A DNA stretch of 64,000 nucleotides from Anaerolineales bacterium. GTDB lineage: Bacteria; Chloroflexota; Anaerolineae; 4572-78; J111. The notes below the pieces were generated by a model. The model saw nothing but the letters and a program-made list of their open reading frames with translations, made no database searches and was not told the origin of the DNA. Both the position numbers and the translations under genes were made by a program. Position 1 is the first letter of the stretch. Each line of letters begins with the position of its first letter. Where the stretch lies: contig JABTUK010000005.1 of assembly GCA_015075405.1 (NCBI GenBank), positions 709,747-773,746 on the forward strand, written 5' to 3'. Below, in pieces: positions 50,101-58,003 of this stretch.

Positions 50101-50312
50101 TGAGCTTTTCACCGGAATTTCCAGAAGAACTGCGGGCGAAGATTACCGATGCGATGGTGGCCTTTGCCAGCTCTGAAGAGTGCGCCAAGTCCATTTGTAA
50201 TGAAGATTTCTATGGCTGGACCGGCATGGAACCAGTGGAAGACTCCTTCTATGATCCGGTACGCAGCCTGATCAAAACATTGGGCTATACCGAAAAAGAC
50301 ATCTTCAAATAA
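47145..50312 (+). CDS. Triple-domain ABC binding lipoprotein: BMP-BMP-PhnD fusion
   Basis: A 1055-residue lipoprotein. Signal MTKRLFWLITLLATLMWVVAC with lipid Cys21, then an Ala/Pro/Glu linker (22-75). Residues about 76-400 and 411-735 are two tandem BMP (basic membrane protein, nucleoside-type) binding domains, each starting KFGQVTDVGGIDD and containing FNQLAW, FLESQQQTDYEKNI and GDMGLLFAVDQPSFMAGYLAA. They are nearly identical with a 1005-base period. From about 746 a PhnD-type (phosphonate/phosphite) domain follows: ENPINVLFVPSVDAG, GFIPALGYVLA and AVPDLGSTSGYLYPSVML. The genes behind it encode a PhnC/PhnE-type and a Nup/BMP-type ABC importer, so one protein seems to feed two transporters. 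Start behind AGGAGGAG. No frame break was found between the domains. Confidence 0.88.
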   Translation: MTKRLFWLITLLATLMWVVACGGAATPAPEQPAATEEAAPAATEEPAAEAPAATEEPAAEAPAATEEAMAEGGAKKFGQVTDVGGIDDKGFNQLAWTGMQKAASDLGVEVQFLESQQQTDYEKNINEFISQGYNGIVTVGFLLADATKAASEANPDVPFAIVDFPSQTPGDMGLLFAVDQPSFMAGYLAAAMSETGTVCTYGGIKIPPVVAFMVGFEHGVMYYNEQNGADVKVLGWKTDAAVEGGGDGSFTGNFESLDDGRSFAENFFDEGCDIIYPVAGPVGLGSAAAALDRGFKVIGVDADLTQTNPDAAEVYLTSVLKKIDVAVYEAVKRMNDGTFEGGTNFVSTLENGGVGLAPFYDYDADVPQEVKDALAEIEKGIIDGSISTGWPVGEAPAAEAGEEAPAAAEGKFGQVTDVGGIDDRGFNQLAWKGMQDAASELGVEVQFLESQQQTDYEKNIGEFLSQGYNGIVTVGFLLADATKAASEANPDVPFAIVDFPSQTPGDMGLLFAVDQPSFMAGYLAAAMSETGTVCTYGGIKIPPVVQFMVGFENGVKYYNEQNGAEVQVLGWTTDAAAEGGGDGSFTGNFESLDDGRSFAENFFDEGCDIIFPVAGPVGLGSAAAAQDRGFKVIGVDADLTQTNPDAAEVYLTSVLKKIDVAVKEAVTRMATGTFEGGTNFVSTLENGGVGLAPFYDYDADVPQEVKDALAEIEKGIIDGSISTGWPVGEEAAPAEGEAMAAPAAGELGSAENPINVLFVPSVDAGVIVTGGEVMAEALNKATGLTFKVDVPTSYAATVEAMCASPENTIGFIPALGYVLANNNCGVEVGAAAVRRGLSWYTTQFLVQRDSGIKDIKDLAGKKWAVPDLGSTSGYLYPSVMLKEAGIEPGEIVEAGGHPQAVLAVYNGDVDFATSFFSPPLTDPQWQFGDDPEPFDPASVTRNAEGNCFAGEVRVLDARCAAAETAPDVFEKVGILSLSQQIPNDTMSFSPEFPEELRAKITDAMVAFASSEECAKSICNEDFYGWTGMEPVEDSFYDPVRSLIKTLGYTEKDIFK
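47370..49330 (+). repeat. Tandem duplication encoding the two BMP domains
   Basis: Period 1005 bases (47370 versus 48375). Some blocks of about 80-90 bases are identical, for example the ones encoding LADATKAASEANPDVPFAIV; others between them carry many silent changes. This mosaic suggests gene conversion rather than a recent single duplication. Confidence 0.85.
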
Positions 50313-50369
50313 AATACCAGCGTTTGCGGTAGACCCGGCCCAGTGTTTGGGTTTATGAGGTAACATTTA

Positions 50370-50411
50370 AATTGGGCAGGGGGATGCGCTTCGTCCCCTG
50401 CCCAATTTTTA
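50370..50411 (+). terminator. Rho-independent terminator behind the fused binding protein
   Basis: Stem AAATTGGGCAGGGG / CCCCTGCCCAATTT with a short loop, followed by five T residues, about 58 bases after the stop codon. It would keep binding-protein transcripts more abundant than those of the following transporter genes. Confidence 0.87.
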
Positions 50412-50422
50412 TAATAAAAAAC

Positions 50423-50503
50423 AATGGTCAATGGTTAACGGTCAATTGTTAATGATCAACGGTCAATTGACAATTGACAATTGACCGTTGATTATTGACC
50501 ATT
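50423..50503. repeat. GGTCAATTGACAATTGACC word hairpin
   Basis: AATGGTCAATGGTTAACGGTC and CGGTCAATTGACAATTGAC words are self-complementary, ending just before the ribosome site of the PhnC-type gene. The vocabulary is not seen elsewhere in the window. Confidence 0.8.
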
Positions 50504-50514
50504 AGGAGCTTGTC

Positions 50515-51267
50515 TTGCTGGAAGTCAAAAATCTGGTCAAAGTGTATGATAACAAAGTGCGCGCGCTCGATGGGGTTAGTTTTAAGGTGGAGCCGGGCCA
50601 ATTTTTAGCGGTGGTCGGTCTCAGCGGGTCGGGTAAATCTACGCTGCTGCGCTGTATCAACCGCCTGATCGAACCAACCTCCGGCCAAATTATCTGGCAT
50701 GGGGTGGATGTGACGGCTGCTTCGTCGGAGGAACTGCGGCGCATCCGGCGGCGCATTGGCATGATTTTTCAGCATTTCAATTTGGTTTCTCGCTCGCCGG
50801 TGCTGACCAACACCTTGGCCGGGCGTTTGGGCTATACCAACCCCTTATGGAGCCTGATTAACCGCTTTCCGAAAGAAGATGTGCGGCTGGCCCTGGAAAA
50901 CCTGGAGCGGGTGGGTATTAGAGATAAAGCCTATGTCCGCGCTGACGAGCTGAGCGGCGGCCAGCAGCAGCGGGTGGGCATTGCCCGCGCCTTGATGCAA
51001 AACCCGGAGATTTTGCTGGCCGATGAGCCGGTGGCCAGCCTCGACCCGGTATTAGCCCACAGTATTATGAAAATTTTGAAACAGCTCAACCAGGAGGATG
51101 GTATTACGGTTATTTGCAGCTTGCACTTTTTGGATTTGGTGCAGCGTTACGCGGATCGGGCCATTGCCCTGAATCAAGGCCAGTTGGTTTTTGACGGCCT
51201 GCCCCATGAGATTGACGACCACCGTTTCCGCGAGATTTATGGCAAAGATGCCGAGCGGATTGGATAA
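50515..51267 (+). CDS. phnC: PhnC-type ABC transporter ATPase
   Basis: A 250-residue ATPase. It has LEVKNLVKVYDNKVRALDGVSFKV, Walker A VGLSGSGKSTLLRCINRL (about residues 32-49), the GMIFQHFNLVSRSPVLTNTLAGRLG block typical of PhnC, signature LSGGQQQRVGIARALMQNPEILLADEPVASLDP and switch His in VICSLHFLDL. It starts with TTG at 50515 behind TAGGAG; there is no upstream ATG. PhnC proteins energise uptake of phosphonate, phosphite or related oxyanions. It follows the fused binding protein and precedes the PhnE-type permease. Confidence 0.86.
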   Translation: MLEVKNLVKVYDNKVRALDGVSFKVEPGQFLAVVGLSGSGKSTLLRCINRLIEPTSGQIIWHGVDVTAASSEELRRIRRRIGMIFQHFNLVSRSPVLTNTLAGRLGYTNPLWSLINRFPKEDVRLALENLERVGIRDKAYVRADELSGGQQQRVGIARALMQNPEILLADEPVASLDPVLAHSIMKILKQLNQEDGITVICSLHFLDLVQRYADRAIALNQGQLVFDGLPHEIDDHRFREIYGKDAERIG

Positions 51268-51271
51268 GACA

Positions 51272-51360
51272 TGACCGGGGACCGGAGACCGAAGACCGGA
51301 GACCCCCACCCCACCCTCCCCCTAACAGGGGGAGGGCCAGGGAAGGGGTCCCGGTCAGAA
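51272..51360. repeat. ACCGGGGACCGGAGACCGAA word repeat
   Basis: GGGACCGGAGACCGAAGACC words followed by CCCTCCCCCTAACAGGGGG and GGGAAGGGGTCCCGG. It fills the gap between the PhnC-type and PhnE-type genes. Related to 16856-16919. Confidence 0.75.
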
Positions 51361-51376
51361 TAGAAGGGGATTGCTG

Positions 51377-53218
51377 ATGCAAGACAAAAATACCAAACCA
51401 GGCTGGCGCTTTATCCGCACCTTGCTCTTGACGATTGTGATTGTGGTCATCTTTGCCTATGGTTTTCAGGTAACGCAAATCAACCTGGAAGAGCCTAAAA
51501 AGGAGCGGCGGCAGGAGCAGTTGCTCAATGTACTCCGCTCGCTGGCCCGGCCCGATTTGACCGAGTATGAAACCGAGCGCCTGGAAATAGAAGCGCCCAT
51601 TTTAGTGCCGTGCCCGGCCACCCTGTTTCAACTGCCGGATTTGACCCAGCCCGGCCCGGCTATCCAGCTCTCCGCTCGCTGCGCCGCCCCGGCCAGTGAA
51701 ATTACGATCAAAGGCAGCGGCTTTGAGCCGGGTGAGGCGGTGTTTCTTTACTTTGTGCCCTACAATGCCGACCCCGGCCAGGCCGTTGAATTACCTCTGA
51801 CCAACGATATCGTTAACCCCGATGCGCAGGGCAACTTTGTCGAGACGGTTAAACTCAGGCGAGATCGGACCTCCGCAGAGCCGCAGTTGGTTCGGGCGAT
51901 TGTCAACCGGACTTCCGGCTGGCCCGAACCCAGTGCCGCCGTTTATGAGACGGTCGCCAAAATCATCGAAACCATCTTTCTGGCGCTGATTGCGACCACA
52001 TTGGGGACAATTTTATCCATCCCGATCAGTTTTCTCTCGGCCCGCAATTTGATGATGCAAGTGACCAGCACCTTTGGCAGTTGGCTTACCTTGATTGTAG
52101 CTGCGCCGTTAGGCTGGTGGGTCGGCTGGTGGTTGTTCGGTGTGGTTGGCGGCGGGGTAGCTAACCTGATTACCGGCGGTGATGCCTCAACGGCGGCCAC
52201 CCTGATAATGCCGGCGTTGCTGTTTTTAACCGTGCAGGCGGCTGCCGGTCGTGCTCGCCAGCTAGAGTGGCTGGGCATTTTGCGCGGCTACGGCCTGGGG
52301 CTGCTGACAATTGTGGCCGTCGCCTTGGTTTTGGGTATTGTCGGTGGGATAGGTCTAAGGTTGGGCCAGGGATTGAAGGCGACCTTGGGCAGCTTTGCTT
52401 TCCTGGGCAATTTCCTCATGGTTGCTGCGGATACTTTGATTATCTTTTTGCCCTTGATCGGCGGGATTGTGGGCGCATTTGCGCTGGCCTCGTTGGCCGG
52501 GACTCTTTCGGAAAACATGCTGCGCCGTTTGGGGACCAGTGTGGGGGCAAGAATCTTTAGTATCGTGATGGCTCTGTTGGCCGGGGCTATCCTCTTTAGC
52601 CTGGTGGTAGCGTTTGTGGTGTGGTTGTATCAACTAAACAACCCCGCCTATTACCTGGGCACAGCGGCAGCTATCGGGGCAATCATCTTCGGTTTGATGG
52701 CCGTGGTGGTCAGCCCCGACCGGCCCATGCCCACCGGCATGATTATCTATTATGCCAGCCGGACCGTGTTGAACACCCTGCGCTCGATTGAGCCATTGAT
52801 TATGGCCATTGTTTTTGTGGTTTGGGTAGGCATTGGGCCGTTTGCCGGGGTGCTGGCCCTGACCCTGCACACCATCGCTTCCTTGGGTAAGCTGTATTCG
52901 GAGCAGGTCGAGAACATTGCCGAAGGCCCGCTAGAAGCAGTGACCGCCACCGGAGCCAATCGCTTGCAGACCATCATCTACGCGGTAATGCCGCAGATTG
53001 TGCCGCCTTACATTGCCTTTACCATTTATCGTTGGGATATCAATGTGCGTATGTCTACCATCATTGGCTTTGCCGGCGGCGGTGGGATCGGCTTTTTGCT
53101 GCAACAAAACCTGAACCTGCTCAAATATCGCCAGGCCAGCGTCCAGATGATTGCCATTGCGATTGTGGTGGCAACTCTGGATTATGTCAGCGCCAAGATT
53201 CGGGAGAAGATTGTTTGA
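51377..53218 (+). CDS. phnE: Oversized PhnE-type permease with extracytoplasmic domain
   Basis: A 613-residue permease, over twice the usual PhnE length (about 270). After one N-terminal helix (about 10-30) comes an exposed part (about 35-190) with a beta-rich segment ITIKGSGFEPGEAVFLYFVPYN. Then come AVYETVAKIIETIFLALIATTLGTILSIPISFLSARNLM, the PhnE membrane core, several extra hydrophobic helices (about 250-450) and the conserved C-terminal part NTLRSIEPLIMAIVFVVWVGIGPFAGVLALTLHTIASLGKLYSEQVENI with GANRLQTIIYAVMPQIVPPYIAFTIYRWDINVRMSTIIGFAGGGGIGFLL. It may be two permease units fused with an Ig-like domain. ATG 51377 is preferred to an upstream TTG because of AGGGGA. Confidence 0.83.
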   Translation: MQDKNTKPGWRFIRTLLLTIVIVVIFAYGFQVTQINLEEPKKERRQEQLLNVLRSLARPDLTEYETERLEIEAPILVPCPATLFQLPDLTQPGPAIQLSARCAAPASEITIKGSGFEPGEAVFLYFVPYNADPGQAVELPLTNDIVNPDAQGNFVETVKLRRDRTSAEPQLVRAIVNRTSGWPEPSAAVYETVAKIIETIFLALIATTLGTILSIPISFLSARNLMMQVTSTFGSWLTLIVAAPLGWWVGWWLFGVVGGGVANLITGGDASTAATLIMPALLFLTVQAAAGRARQLEWLGILRGYGLGLLTIVAVALVLGIVGGIGLRLGQGLKATLGSFAFLGNFLMVAADTLIIFLPLIGGIVGAFALASLAGTLSENMLRRLGTSVGARIFSIVMALLAGAILFSLVVAFVVWLYQLNNPAYYLGTAAAIGAIIFGLMAVVVSPDRPMPTGMIIYYASRTVLNTLRSIEPLIMAIVFVVWVGIGPFAGVLALTLHTIASLGKLYSEQVENIAEGPLEAVTATGANRLQTIIYAVMPQIVPPYIAFTIYRWDINVRMSTIIGFAGGGGIGFLLQQNLNLLKYRQASVQMIAIAIVVATLDYVSAKIREKIV

Positions 53219-53227
53219 GGAAGAAGA

Positions 53228-53287
53228 ATGGAGGGCTGGAGGATTGGAAGGTTGGCAAAGGGTTTTATCCAACCTTCCATTTTTCTC
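53228..53287. repeat. Hairpin behind the PhnE-type gene
   Basis: GGAGGATTGGAAGGTTGGCA is partly complementary to CCAACCTTCCATTTTT, ending in a T run. It lies 10 bases after the permease stop and may act as a terminator. Confidence 0.62.
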
Positions 53288-53297
53288 AATCAATCAC

Positions 53298-53325
53298 TTT
53301 ACGCTGTTACAACCTGTGCTATAAT
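53298..53325 (+). promoter_or_regulatory. Sigma-70-like promoter of the nucleoside importer operon
   Basis: TTTACG (53298-53303), 16 bases, TATAAT (53320-53325). The ATPase start is at 53462. It follows the hairpin behind the PhnE-type gene. Confidence 0.5.
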
Positions 53326-53379
53326 AGGGCGCTTGCCATCTTGATACCGAATTCAGAGAGTTAAATAACTTATCCATTT

Positions 53380-53432
53380 GAGAGATTAGAGCTTAATAGA
53401 CCGAATCTCCAATCCCCAATCTCTAATCTCCC
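53380..53432. repeat. GAGATTAGAG word hairpin
   Basis: GAGAGATTAGAGCTTAATAG faces CCAATCTCTAATCTCCC. It is upstream of the nucleoside-importer ATPase start. Related to 6702-6747 and 28612-28664. Confidence 0.74.
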
Positions 53433-53461
53433 ATCCTTTGCTCAACAGAGAGGATATCTTT

Positions 53462-55030
53462 ATGCCCCCAGTTTTGGAATTACGCGGAATTACCAAACAA
53501 TTTCCCGGCGTGTTGGCCAACGACAATATCAACCTGACCCTGGAAAAAGGCGAAATTCACGCCCTATTGGGTGAAAATGGGGCTGGCAAAAGTACCTTGA
53601 TGAACATTTTGTACGGCCTGTACAAACCCACCAAAGGTGAAATCTTTATCAACGGTCAAAAGGTTGAAATTTCCGGCCCCACCGATGCCATTCGCCAGGG
53701 CATTGGCATGGTTCACCAGCATTTTATGCTAATCCCCGTGCTGACGGTAACAGAGAATGTGATGTTGGGGGAAGAAGCCATCCACAATGGCATTTTCCTG
53801 GATCGCAAAATGGTCGCCAACCGTATCCGCGAAATCTCCAAACAATATGGCTTGCAGGTAGACCCCGACGCCTACATTAAAGATTTGCCGGTCGGCATCC
53901 AACAGCGGGTCGAAATTATCAAAGTGCTGTACCGCAATGCCAATGTCTTGATTTTTGACGAGCCGACTGCTGTGTTGACCCCGCAAGAGGTCGAAGAACT
54001 GTTTACGATTATTAAATCATTGGTGGCGCAGGGCGTGTCCTTAATTTTTATTACCCACAAACTTAAAGAAGTGCTGGCCGTTGCCGATCGGATTACGGTG
54101 ATTCGACGGGGCAGAACCGTCGGCACGACCACCCCGGCTGAGTCTACGCCGCAATCGCTGGCCGAACTGATGGTGGGCCGCTCGGTTGAGTTGATGGTGA
54201 AAAAGAAGAGCGCCACCCCCGGCGAGCCGGTGTTGACCGTTGAGAATTTATACGTCAATGATGAGCGGGGCAATCCGGCGGTTAAGGGCATCTCGTTTGA
54301 GGTTAGAGCCGGCGAAGTATTGGGGGTAGCCGGGGTGCAGGGCAATGGTCAAACTGAACTGGTCAAAGCTTTAACCGGCCTGAGCCGGGTGCAGAGCGGG
54401 GTGATTAAAATTACCGGCCATAACACCAGCCATGCCTCGCCCCGCCAGATTACCGAGCTGGGTGTAGCCCACGTGCCGGAAGACCGCCAGCGCGACGGGC
54501 TGGTGTTGAGCTTCCCGATCAAAGATAACATGATGCTGAATACCTACTACAACACCTTTGCCAAAGGCGTGGTGATAGATGAAGAAAAGGTCAATCGGGT
54601 TTCGGCTAAATTGGTTGAAGATTTTGATGTGCGCACGCCCTCCATCGAGGCAACGGCTAAAACGCTCTCCGGCGGCAACCAACAAAAGGTGATTGTGGCC
54701 CGCGAATTTTCCCGGCCCACCAAGCTGCTTATTGCCTCGCAGCCAACCCGCGGCCTCGATGTTGGCTCGATTGAGTACATTCATGGCCGGATTATCGCCA
54801 AGCGAGACGAGGGCGCGGCGGTTTTGGTTGTTTCAACCGAACTGGATGAAATTCGTGCCTTGAGCGACCGGATTGCGGTGATGTTTGAGGGTCAAATTGT
54901 GGACATCCTGCCGGCCAATTTGGTCACTAAAGAACAGTTGGGCCTGCTGATGGCCGGGCATCGCCCTGCCGACTTGCCCAGCGAGGGCGAAGGCGAGCCG
55001 GCTGAGGTTGATGTGGAAGTAGTGTTATAA
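53462..55030 (+). CDS. nupO: BMP-type nucleoside importer ATPase (NupO-like)
   Basis: A 522-residue double ATPase. First domain: Walker A GENGAGKSTLMNIL, signature LPVGIQQRVEIIK, Walker B LIFDEPTAVLTP. Second domain: degenerate Walker A GVQGNGQTELVKAL, signature LSGGNQQKVIVAREFSRPTKLLIASQPTRGLDV. This is the usual layout of BMP-family (YufO/NupO, guanosine/purine nucleoside) importers. ATG 53462 follows AGAGAGGA; the longer TTG frame crosses a repeat. It is followed by a nucleoside hydrolase and two matching permeases. Confidence 0.88.
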   Translation: MPPVLELRGITKQFPGVLANDNINLTLEKGEIHALLGENGAGKSTLMNILYGLYKPTKGEIFINGQKVEISGPTDAIRQGIGMVHQHFMLIPVLTVTENVMLGEEAIHNGIFLDRKMVANRIREISKQYGLQVDPDAYIKDLPVGIQQRVEIIKVLYRNANVLIFDEPTAVLTPQEVEELFTIIKSLVAQGVSLIFITHKLKEVLAVADRITVIRRGRTVGTTTPAESTPQSLAELMVGRSVELMVKKKSATPGEPVLTVENLYVNDERGNPAVKGISFEVRAGEVLGVAGVQGNGQTELVKALTGLSRVQSGVIKITGHNTSHASPRQITELGVAHVPEDRQRDGLVLSFPIKDNMMLNTYYNTFAKGVVIDEEKVNRVSAKLVEDFDVRTPSIEATAKTLSGGNQQKVIVAREFSRPTKLLIASQPTRGLDVGSIEYIHGRIIAKRDEGAAVLVVSTELDEIRALSDRIAVMFEGQIVDILPANLVTKEQLGLLMAGHRPADLPSEGEGEPAEVDVEVVL

Positions 55031-55067
55031 TGTTGAATGTTCAAAGGTTTTACGTTATGGAGGTTGT

Positions 55068-56012
55068 GTGAGCGACTCGCCCAGGAAGCGGCTAGTTTTG
55101 TTTGACCACGATGGCGGGGTGGACGATCTGTTGTCGTTGATGATGGTTCTGGCGATGCCCCACATCGAACTGGTGGGGGTGGTCGTCACGCCGGCAGATT
55201 GTTTTATCGGGCCGGCTACCGCCAGTACGCTTAAAATTCTACGGTTTTTTAACCGGCTTGATATTGAAGTCAGCCAGGGGGCGCTGCACGGCGTTCATTC
55301 TTTCCCGCGAGTCTGGCGCGCCCACGTTTATCCTATCGAGGCCCTGCCGATCCTTAATGAGAGCGAAGAAACCTTGCCCGCCCCCGTGCTTGAGACAGGC
55401 CACGAATTTATTGCTCGAAAACTGCGAAGCGCGGCCAAACCGCTGACGGTGCTTATCACCGGGCCGGTTAGCAACCTGGCTATGGCTTTGTCCCTGGAAC
55501 CGGAATTGGCTGCAAAAATTGAAGAAGTGGTCTGGATGGGCGGCGCCCTGCGCGTAGAGGGCAATGTGCGTGATTACGAACACGATGGCAGCGCTGAATG
55601 GAACGCTTATTGGGACCCGCCGGCCACCCATACCTTGTGGCAATCGCGCGTCCCGCTGACCATCTTCCCGCTCGATGCCACCAACCATGTACCGGTGACA
55701 CGCGACTTTTTGCAGCGGCTGGCCCGGCAGCGGCGTTACCCTCTCTCTGATTTGGCCGGGCAATGTTGGGCGCTGACATTAGGGACGATTCCCAGCTACG
55801 AGTATGTTTATCACATGTGGGACACGCTGACCACGGGCTATTTGGGTGGCCCTCAATTTATCACGTTTCGTGAGGCCCAGACGGAAGTTGTCGCTGCCGG
55901 GCCGAGCGCGGGGCGAATCAAAGAGGTTGAAGAGGGCCGGCTTGTCCGCGCAGCCGATAAGGTAGATATTGAAGGGTTTTTAGATTATGTACTGGCGTTG
56001 CTGCGGCGTTAA
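55068..56012 (+). CDS. Inosine/uridine-preferring nucleoside hydrolase
   Basis: A 314-residue nucleoside hydrolase. LVLFDHDGGVDDLLSLMMV is the Ca2+-binding D-x-D-x-G-x-x-D-D motif. LLITGPVSNLAMALSLEPELAAKI, VVWMGGALRVEGN, EWNAYWDPPATHTLW and IFPLDATNHVPVT contain the other conserved Asn and Asp residues. It cleaves the N-glycosidic bond of ribonucleosides to base plus ribose. GTG start with GGAGG upstream. Position inside a BMP-type importer operon supports nucleoside uptake and breakdown. Confidence 0.86.
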   Translation: MSDSPRKRLVLFDHDGGVDDLLSLMMVLAMPHIELVGVVVTPADCFIGPATASTLKILRFFNRLDIEVSQGALHGVHSFPRVWRAHVYPIEALPILNESEETLPAPVLETGHEFIARKLRSAAKPLTVLITGPVSNLAMALSLEPELAAKIEEVVWMGGALRVEGNVRDYEHDGSAEWNAYWDPPATHTLWQSRVPLTIFPLDATNHVPVTRDFLQRLARQRRYPLSDLAGQCWALTLGTIPSYEYVYHMWDTLTTGYLGGPQFITFREAQTEVVAAGPSAGRIKEVEEGRLVRAADKVDIEGFLDYVLALLRR

Positions 56013-56045
56013 GATAAATTTGAGGCGAATAGTTCAGGTGTAATT

Positions 56046-56609
56046 ATGCGAGAGATGATAGCTGATCCCCCAGTTAAACTAATTACCGGTGAAGAGTTGC
56101 TGGCTATGGGTGATATTGGTCGCTGTGAATTAATTGACGGGAGGATCGTGCCAATGAGTCCCACTGGAGGCGAACATGCCTATATTGAGTTTTATGTGGG
56201 GGCTGAATTAAATAACTTTGTAAGATCCAAAAAGTTGGGCTGGGTATTGGGAGGAGAAGTAGGTATTTATATTCGCCGCCAACCGGATCGAGTACGAGGA
56301 GCAGATGTAGCCTTCATTTCAAAAAATCGCTCACCGCGCCGTCCGGCAAAAGGTTTTTTAGAAGTTGCTCCAGAGTTGGTAATTGAAATAATGTCACCGG
56401 ACGACCGCTGGCAAGAAGTGCAGCAAAAACTAGAGGAATATTTTCAAATCGGGGTTCAATGGGTTTGGATTGTTGAGCCAGAAAATAAAGCCATATTTGT
56501 TTATCGTTCCAGGACCGAGGCACGGAAATATGGTGAAAATGATGTTGTGCAGGGTGAAGGTACTCTGGAAGGATTTGCTTTAAAAGTGGCAAATCTGTTC
56601 AGCGAATAA
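56046..56609 (+). CDS. Uma2-family (DUF820) endonuclease-like protein
   Basis: A 187-residue protein of the Uma2/DUF820 family (PD-(D/E)XK fold). It has LITGEELLAMGDIGRCELIDGRIVPMSPTGGEHAYIEF, VRGADVAFISKNR (Asp), LEVAPELVIEIMSPDDRWQEVQQKLEEYFQIGVQWVWIVEPENK (Glu and the usual late block). The gene is more AT-rich than its neighbours and lies between the nucleoside hydrolase and the first permease, so it was probably inserted later. Function of the family is not settled. Confidence 0.85.
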   Translation: MREMIADPPVKLITGEELLAMGDIGRCELIDGRIVPMSPTGGEHAYIEFYVGAELNNFVRSKKLGWVLGGEVGIYIRRQPDRVRGADVAFISKNRSPRRPAKGFLEVAPELVIEIMSPDDRWQEVQQKLEEYFQIGVQWVWIVEPENKAIFVYRSRTEARKYGENDVVQGEGTLEGFALKVANLFSE

Positions 56610-56661
56610 TGTTGCTCATAAGAATATCCAGGAGAAATCTGGAGAGATCAAGGGAAAATCT

Positions 56662-57855
56662 ATGGAAGCAAGCGCCAAAGTAACCCCCACCACAACCAAA
56701 GGTAAAGAACCCCAGGCCCCAAACCGGCTCAAAGGGCTTTTAGATAATCTCCTGATCCCGCTTTTGGCAGTGTTTTCCGCTTTGGTGATTGGGGGGATTA
56801 TCATTGTCGTCACCGATGCCGCCGTTTATGCCGCTTTTCGAGAAGGCGGCCTGGGCGCGGGCCTGGCCGCCATCTGGAAAAGTATTGCGGTAGCTTACGG
56901 GGCTTTATTTTCGGGTTCATTGGGGGGACCTGGCGCTATCAGCGAAAGCCTGGTTGCGGCGACGCCCTACATTTTTGCCGGCCTGGCCGTGGCCGTTGGC
57001 TTTCGGGGTGGCCTGTTTAATATCGGTGGTGAGGGGCAGTTATTGGTGGGGGCGGCGGTGGCGGTGATTATTGGCTACAGTTTTCAATTGCCGGCCGTTA
57101 TCCACTTGCCCCTGGCTTTATTGGGTGGCATGATCGGAGGTGCGTTGTACGCCTCCATTCCCGGTATTCTCAAAGCCAAAACCGGCGCCCACGAAGTTAT
57201 CAACACCATCATGTTGAACTATATTGCCTTTCGCTTTTTTGATTGGGCTTTTACCGGCCCCCTGCGCCGGCCCGGCGGCGATAGACCCGTCACCGCCGAG
57301 ATTTTTCCCAGCGCCTATTTGCCGCAGCTTTTTGAAGGCTACCGTTTTCACTGGGGCTTTTTTCTGGCCCTGCTGACAGCCTTTATCATCTGGTGGCTGC
57401 TGTTCAAAACAACCCTCGGCTTTGAAATTCGCACTGTCGGGGCTAATCCCAATGCTGCCCGCTACGGCGGCATCAAAATCACCCGGATCATCGTCTTGAC
57501 GATGGCGATTAGCGGCGGTTTGGCCGGACTGGCCGGAACCAATGAGGTTTTGGGACTTAACCACTTCCTGGCCGGGGGGTTTTCTTCCGGGTACGGTTTT
57601 GATGCGATTGCCCTGGCGCTCCTGGGCAAAAGCCATCCGCTGGGCGTGGTTTTGGCGGCCCTGTTATTTGGTACGCTCCGCAACGGCGCTACCCGCATGC
57701 AGTCCATCGCCAGTATTCCGATAGACATCATCTCCATTGTGCAAGCCCTGGTCATTGTCTTTATCGCCGCCCCGTCCATTGTGCGCTGGGTTTATCGGGT
57801 CAGGGTCAAATCAGAGGCGGAAGAGGCCACCTTTACCCGCGGGTGGGGCGCGTGA
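56662..57855 (+). CDS. nupP: BMP-type nucleoside importer permease 1 (NupP-like)
   Basis: A 397-residue permease with about 9 membrane helices. Conserved blocks are TPYIFAGLAVAVGFRGGLFNIGGEGQLLVGAAVAV (about 100-135), GALYASIPGILKAKTGAHEVINTIMLNYIAFRFFDW and FEIRTVGANPNAARYGGIKI...ISGGLAGLAGTNEVLG. This is the NupP/YufP arrangement. It should pair with the next permease and the NupO-like ATPase. The N-terminal 30 residues are charged and cytoplasmic. Confidence 0.87.
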   Translation: MEASAKVTPTTTKGKEPQAPNRLKGLLDNLLIPLLAVFSALVIGGIIIVVTDAAVYAAFREGGLGAGLAAIWKSIAVAYGALFSGSLGGPGAISESLVAATPYIFAGLAVAVGFRGGLFNIGGEGQLLVGAAVAVIIGYSFQLPAVIHLPLALLGGMIGGALYASIPGILKAKTGAHEVINTIMLNYIAFRFFDWAFTGPLRRPGGDRPVTAEIFPSAYLPQLFEGYRFHWGFFLALLTAFIIWWLLFKTTLGFEIRTVGANPNAARYGGIKITRIIVLTMAISGGLAGLAGTNEVLGLNHFLAGGFSSGYGFDAIALALLGKSHPLGVVLAALLFGTLRNGATRMQSIASIPIDIISIVQALVIVFIAAPSIVRWVYRVRVKSEAEEATFTRGWGA

Positions 57856-57990
57856 TGAGACGAAGAGGCGAAGAGGCGAAGAGGCGAAAAGAGACAGGAA
57901 TAAAAACTATAACAGGACGAGGATATATTGAGGGTGGGGCTGTTAAATATTTTTCTCGCCTCCTCGCCTCACTGGACCTCGTCTCTTACC
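57855..57990. repeat. GAGGCGAAGAGGCGAAGAGG hairpin at a permease stop
   Basis: The repeat starts at the TGA of the first permease (GACGAAGAGGCGAAGAGGCG) and is closed by TCTCGCCTCCTCGCCTCAC just before the ribosome site of the second permease, about 120 bases apart. Confidence 0.78.
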
Positions 57991-58003
57991 CAGGAGGAAC
58001 TGA

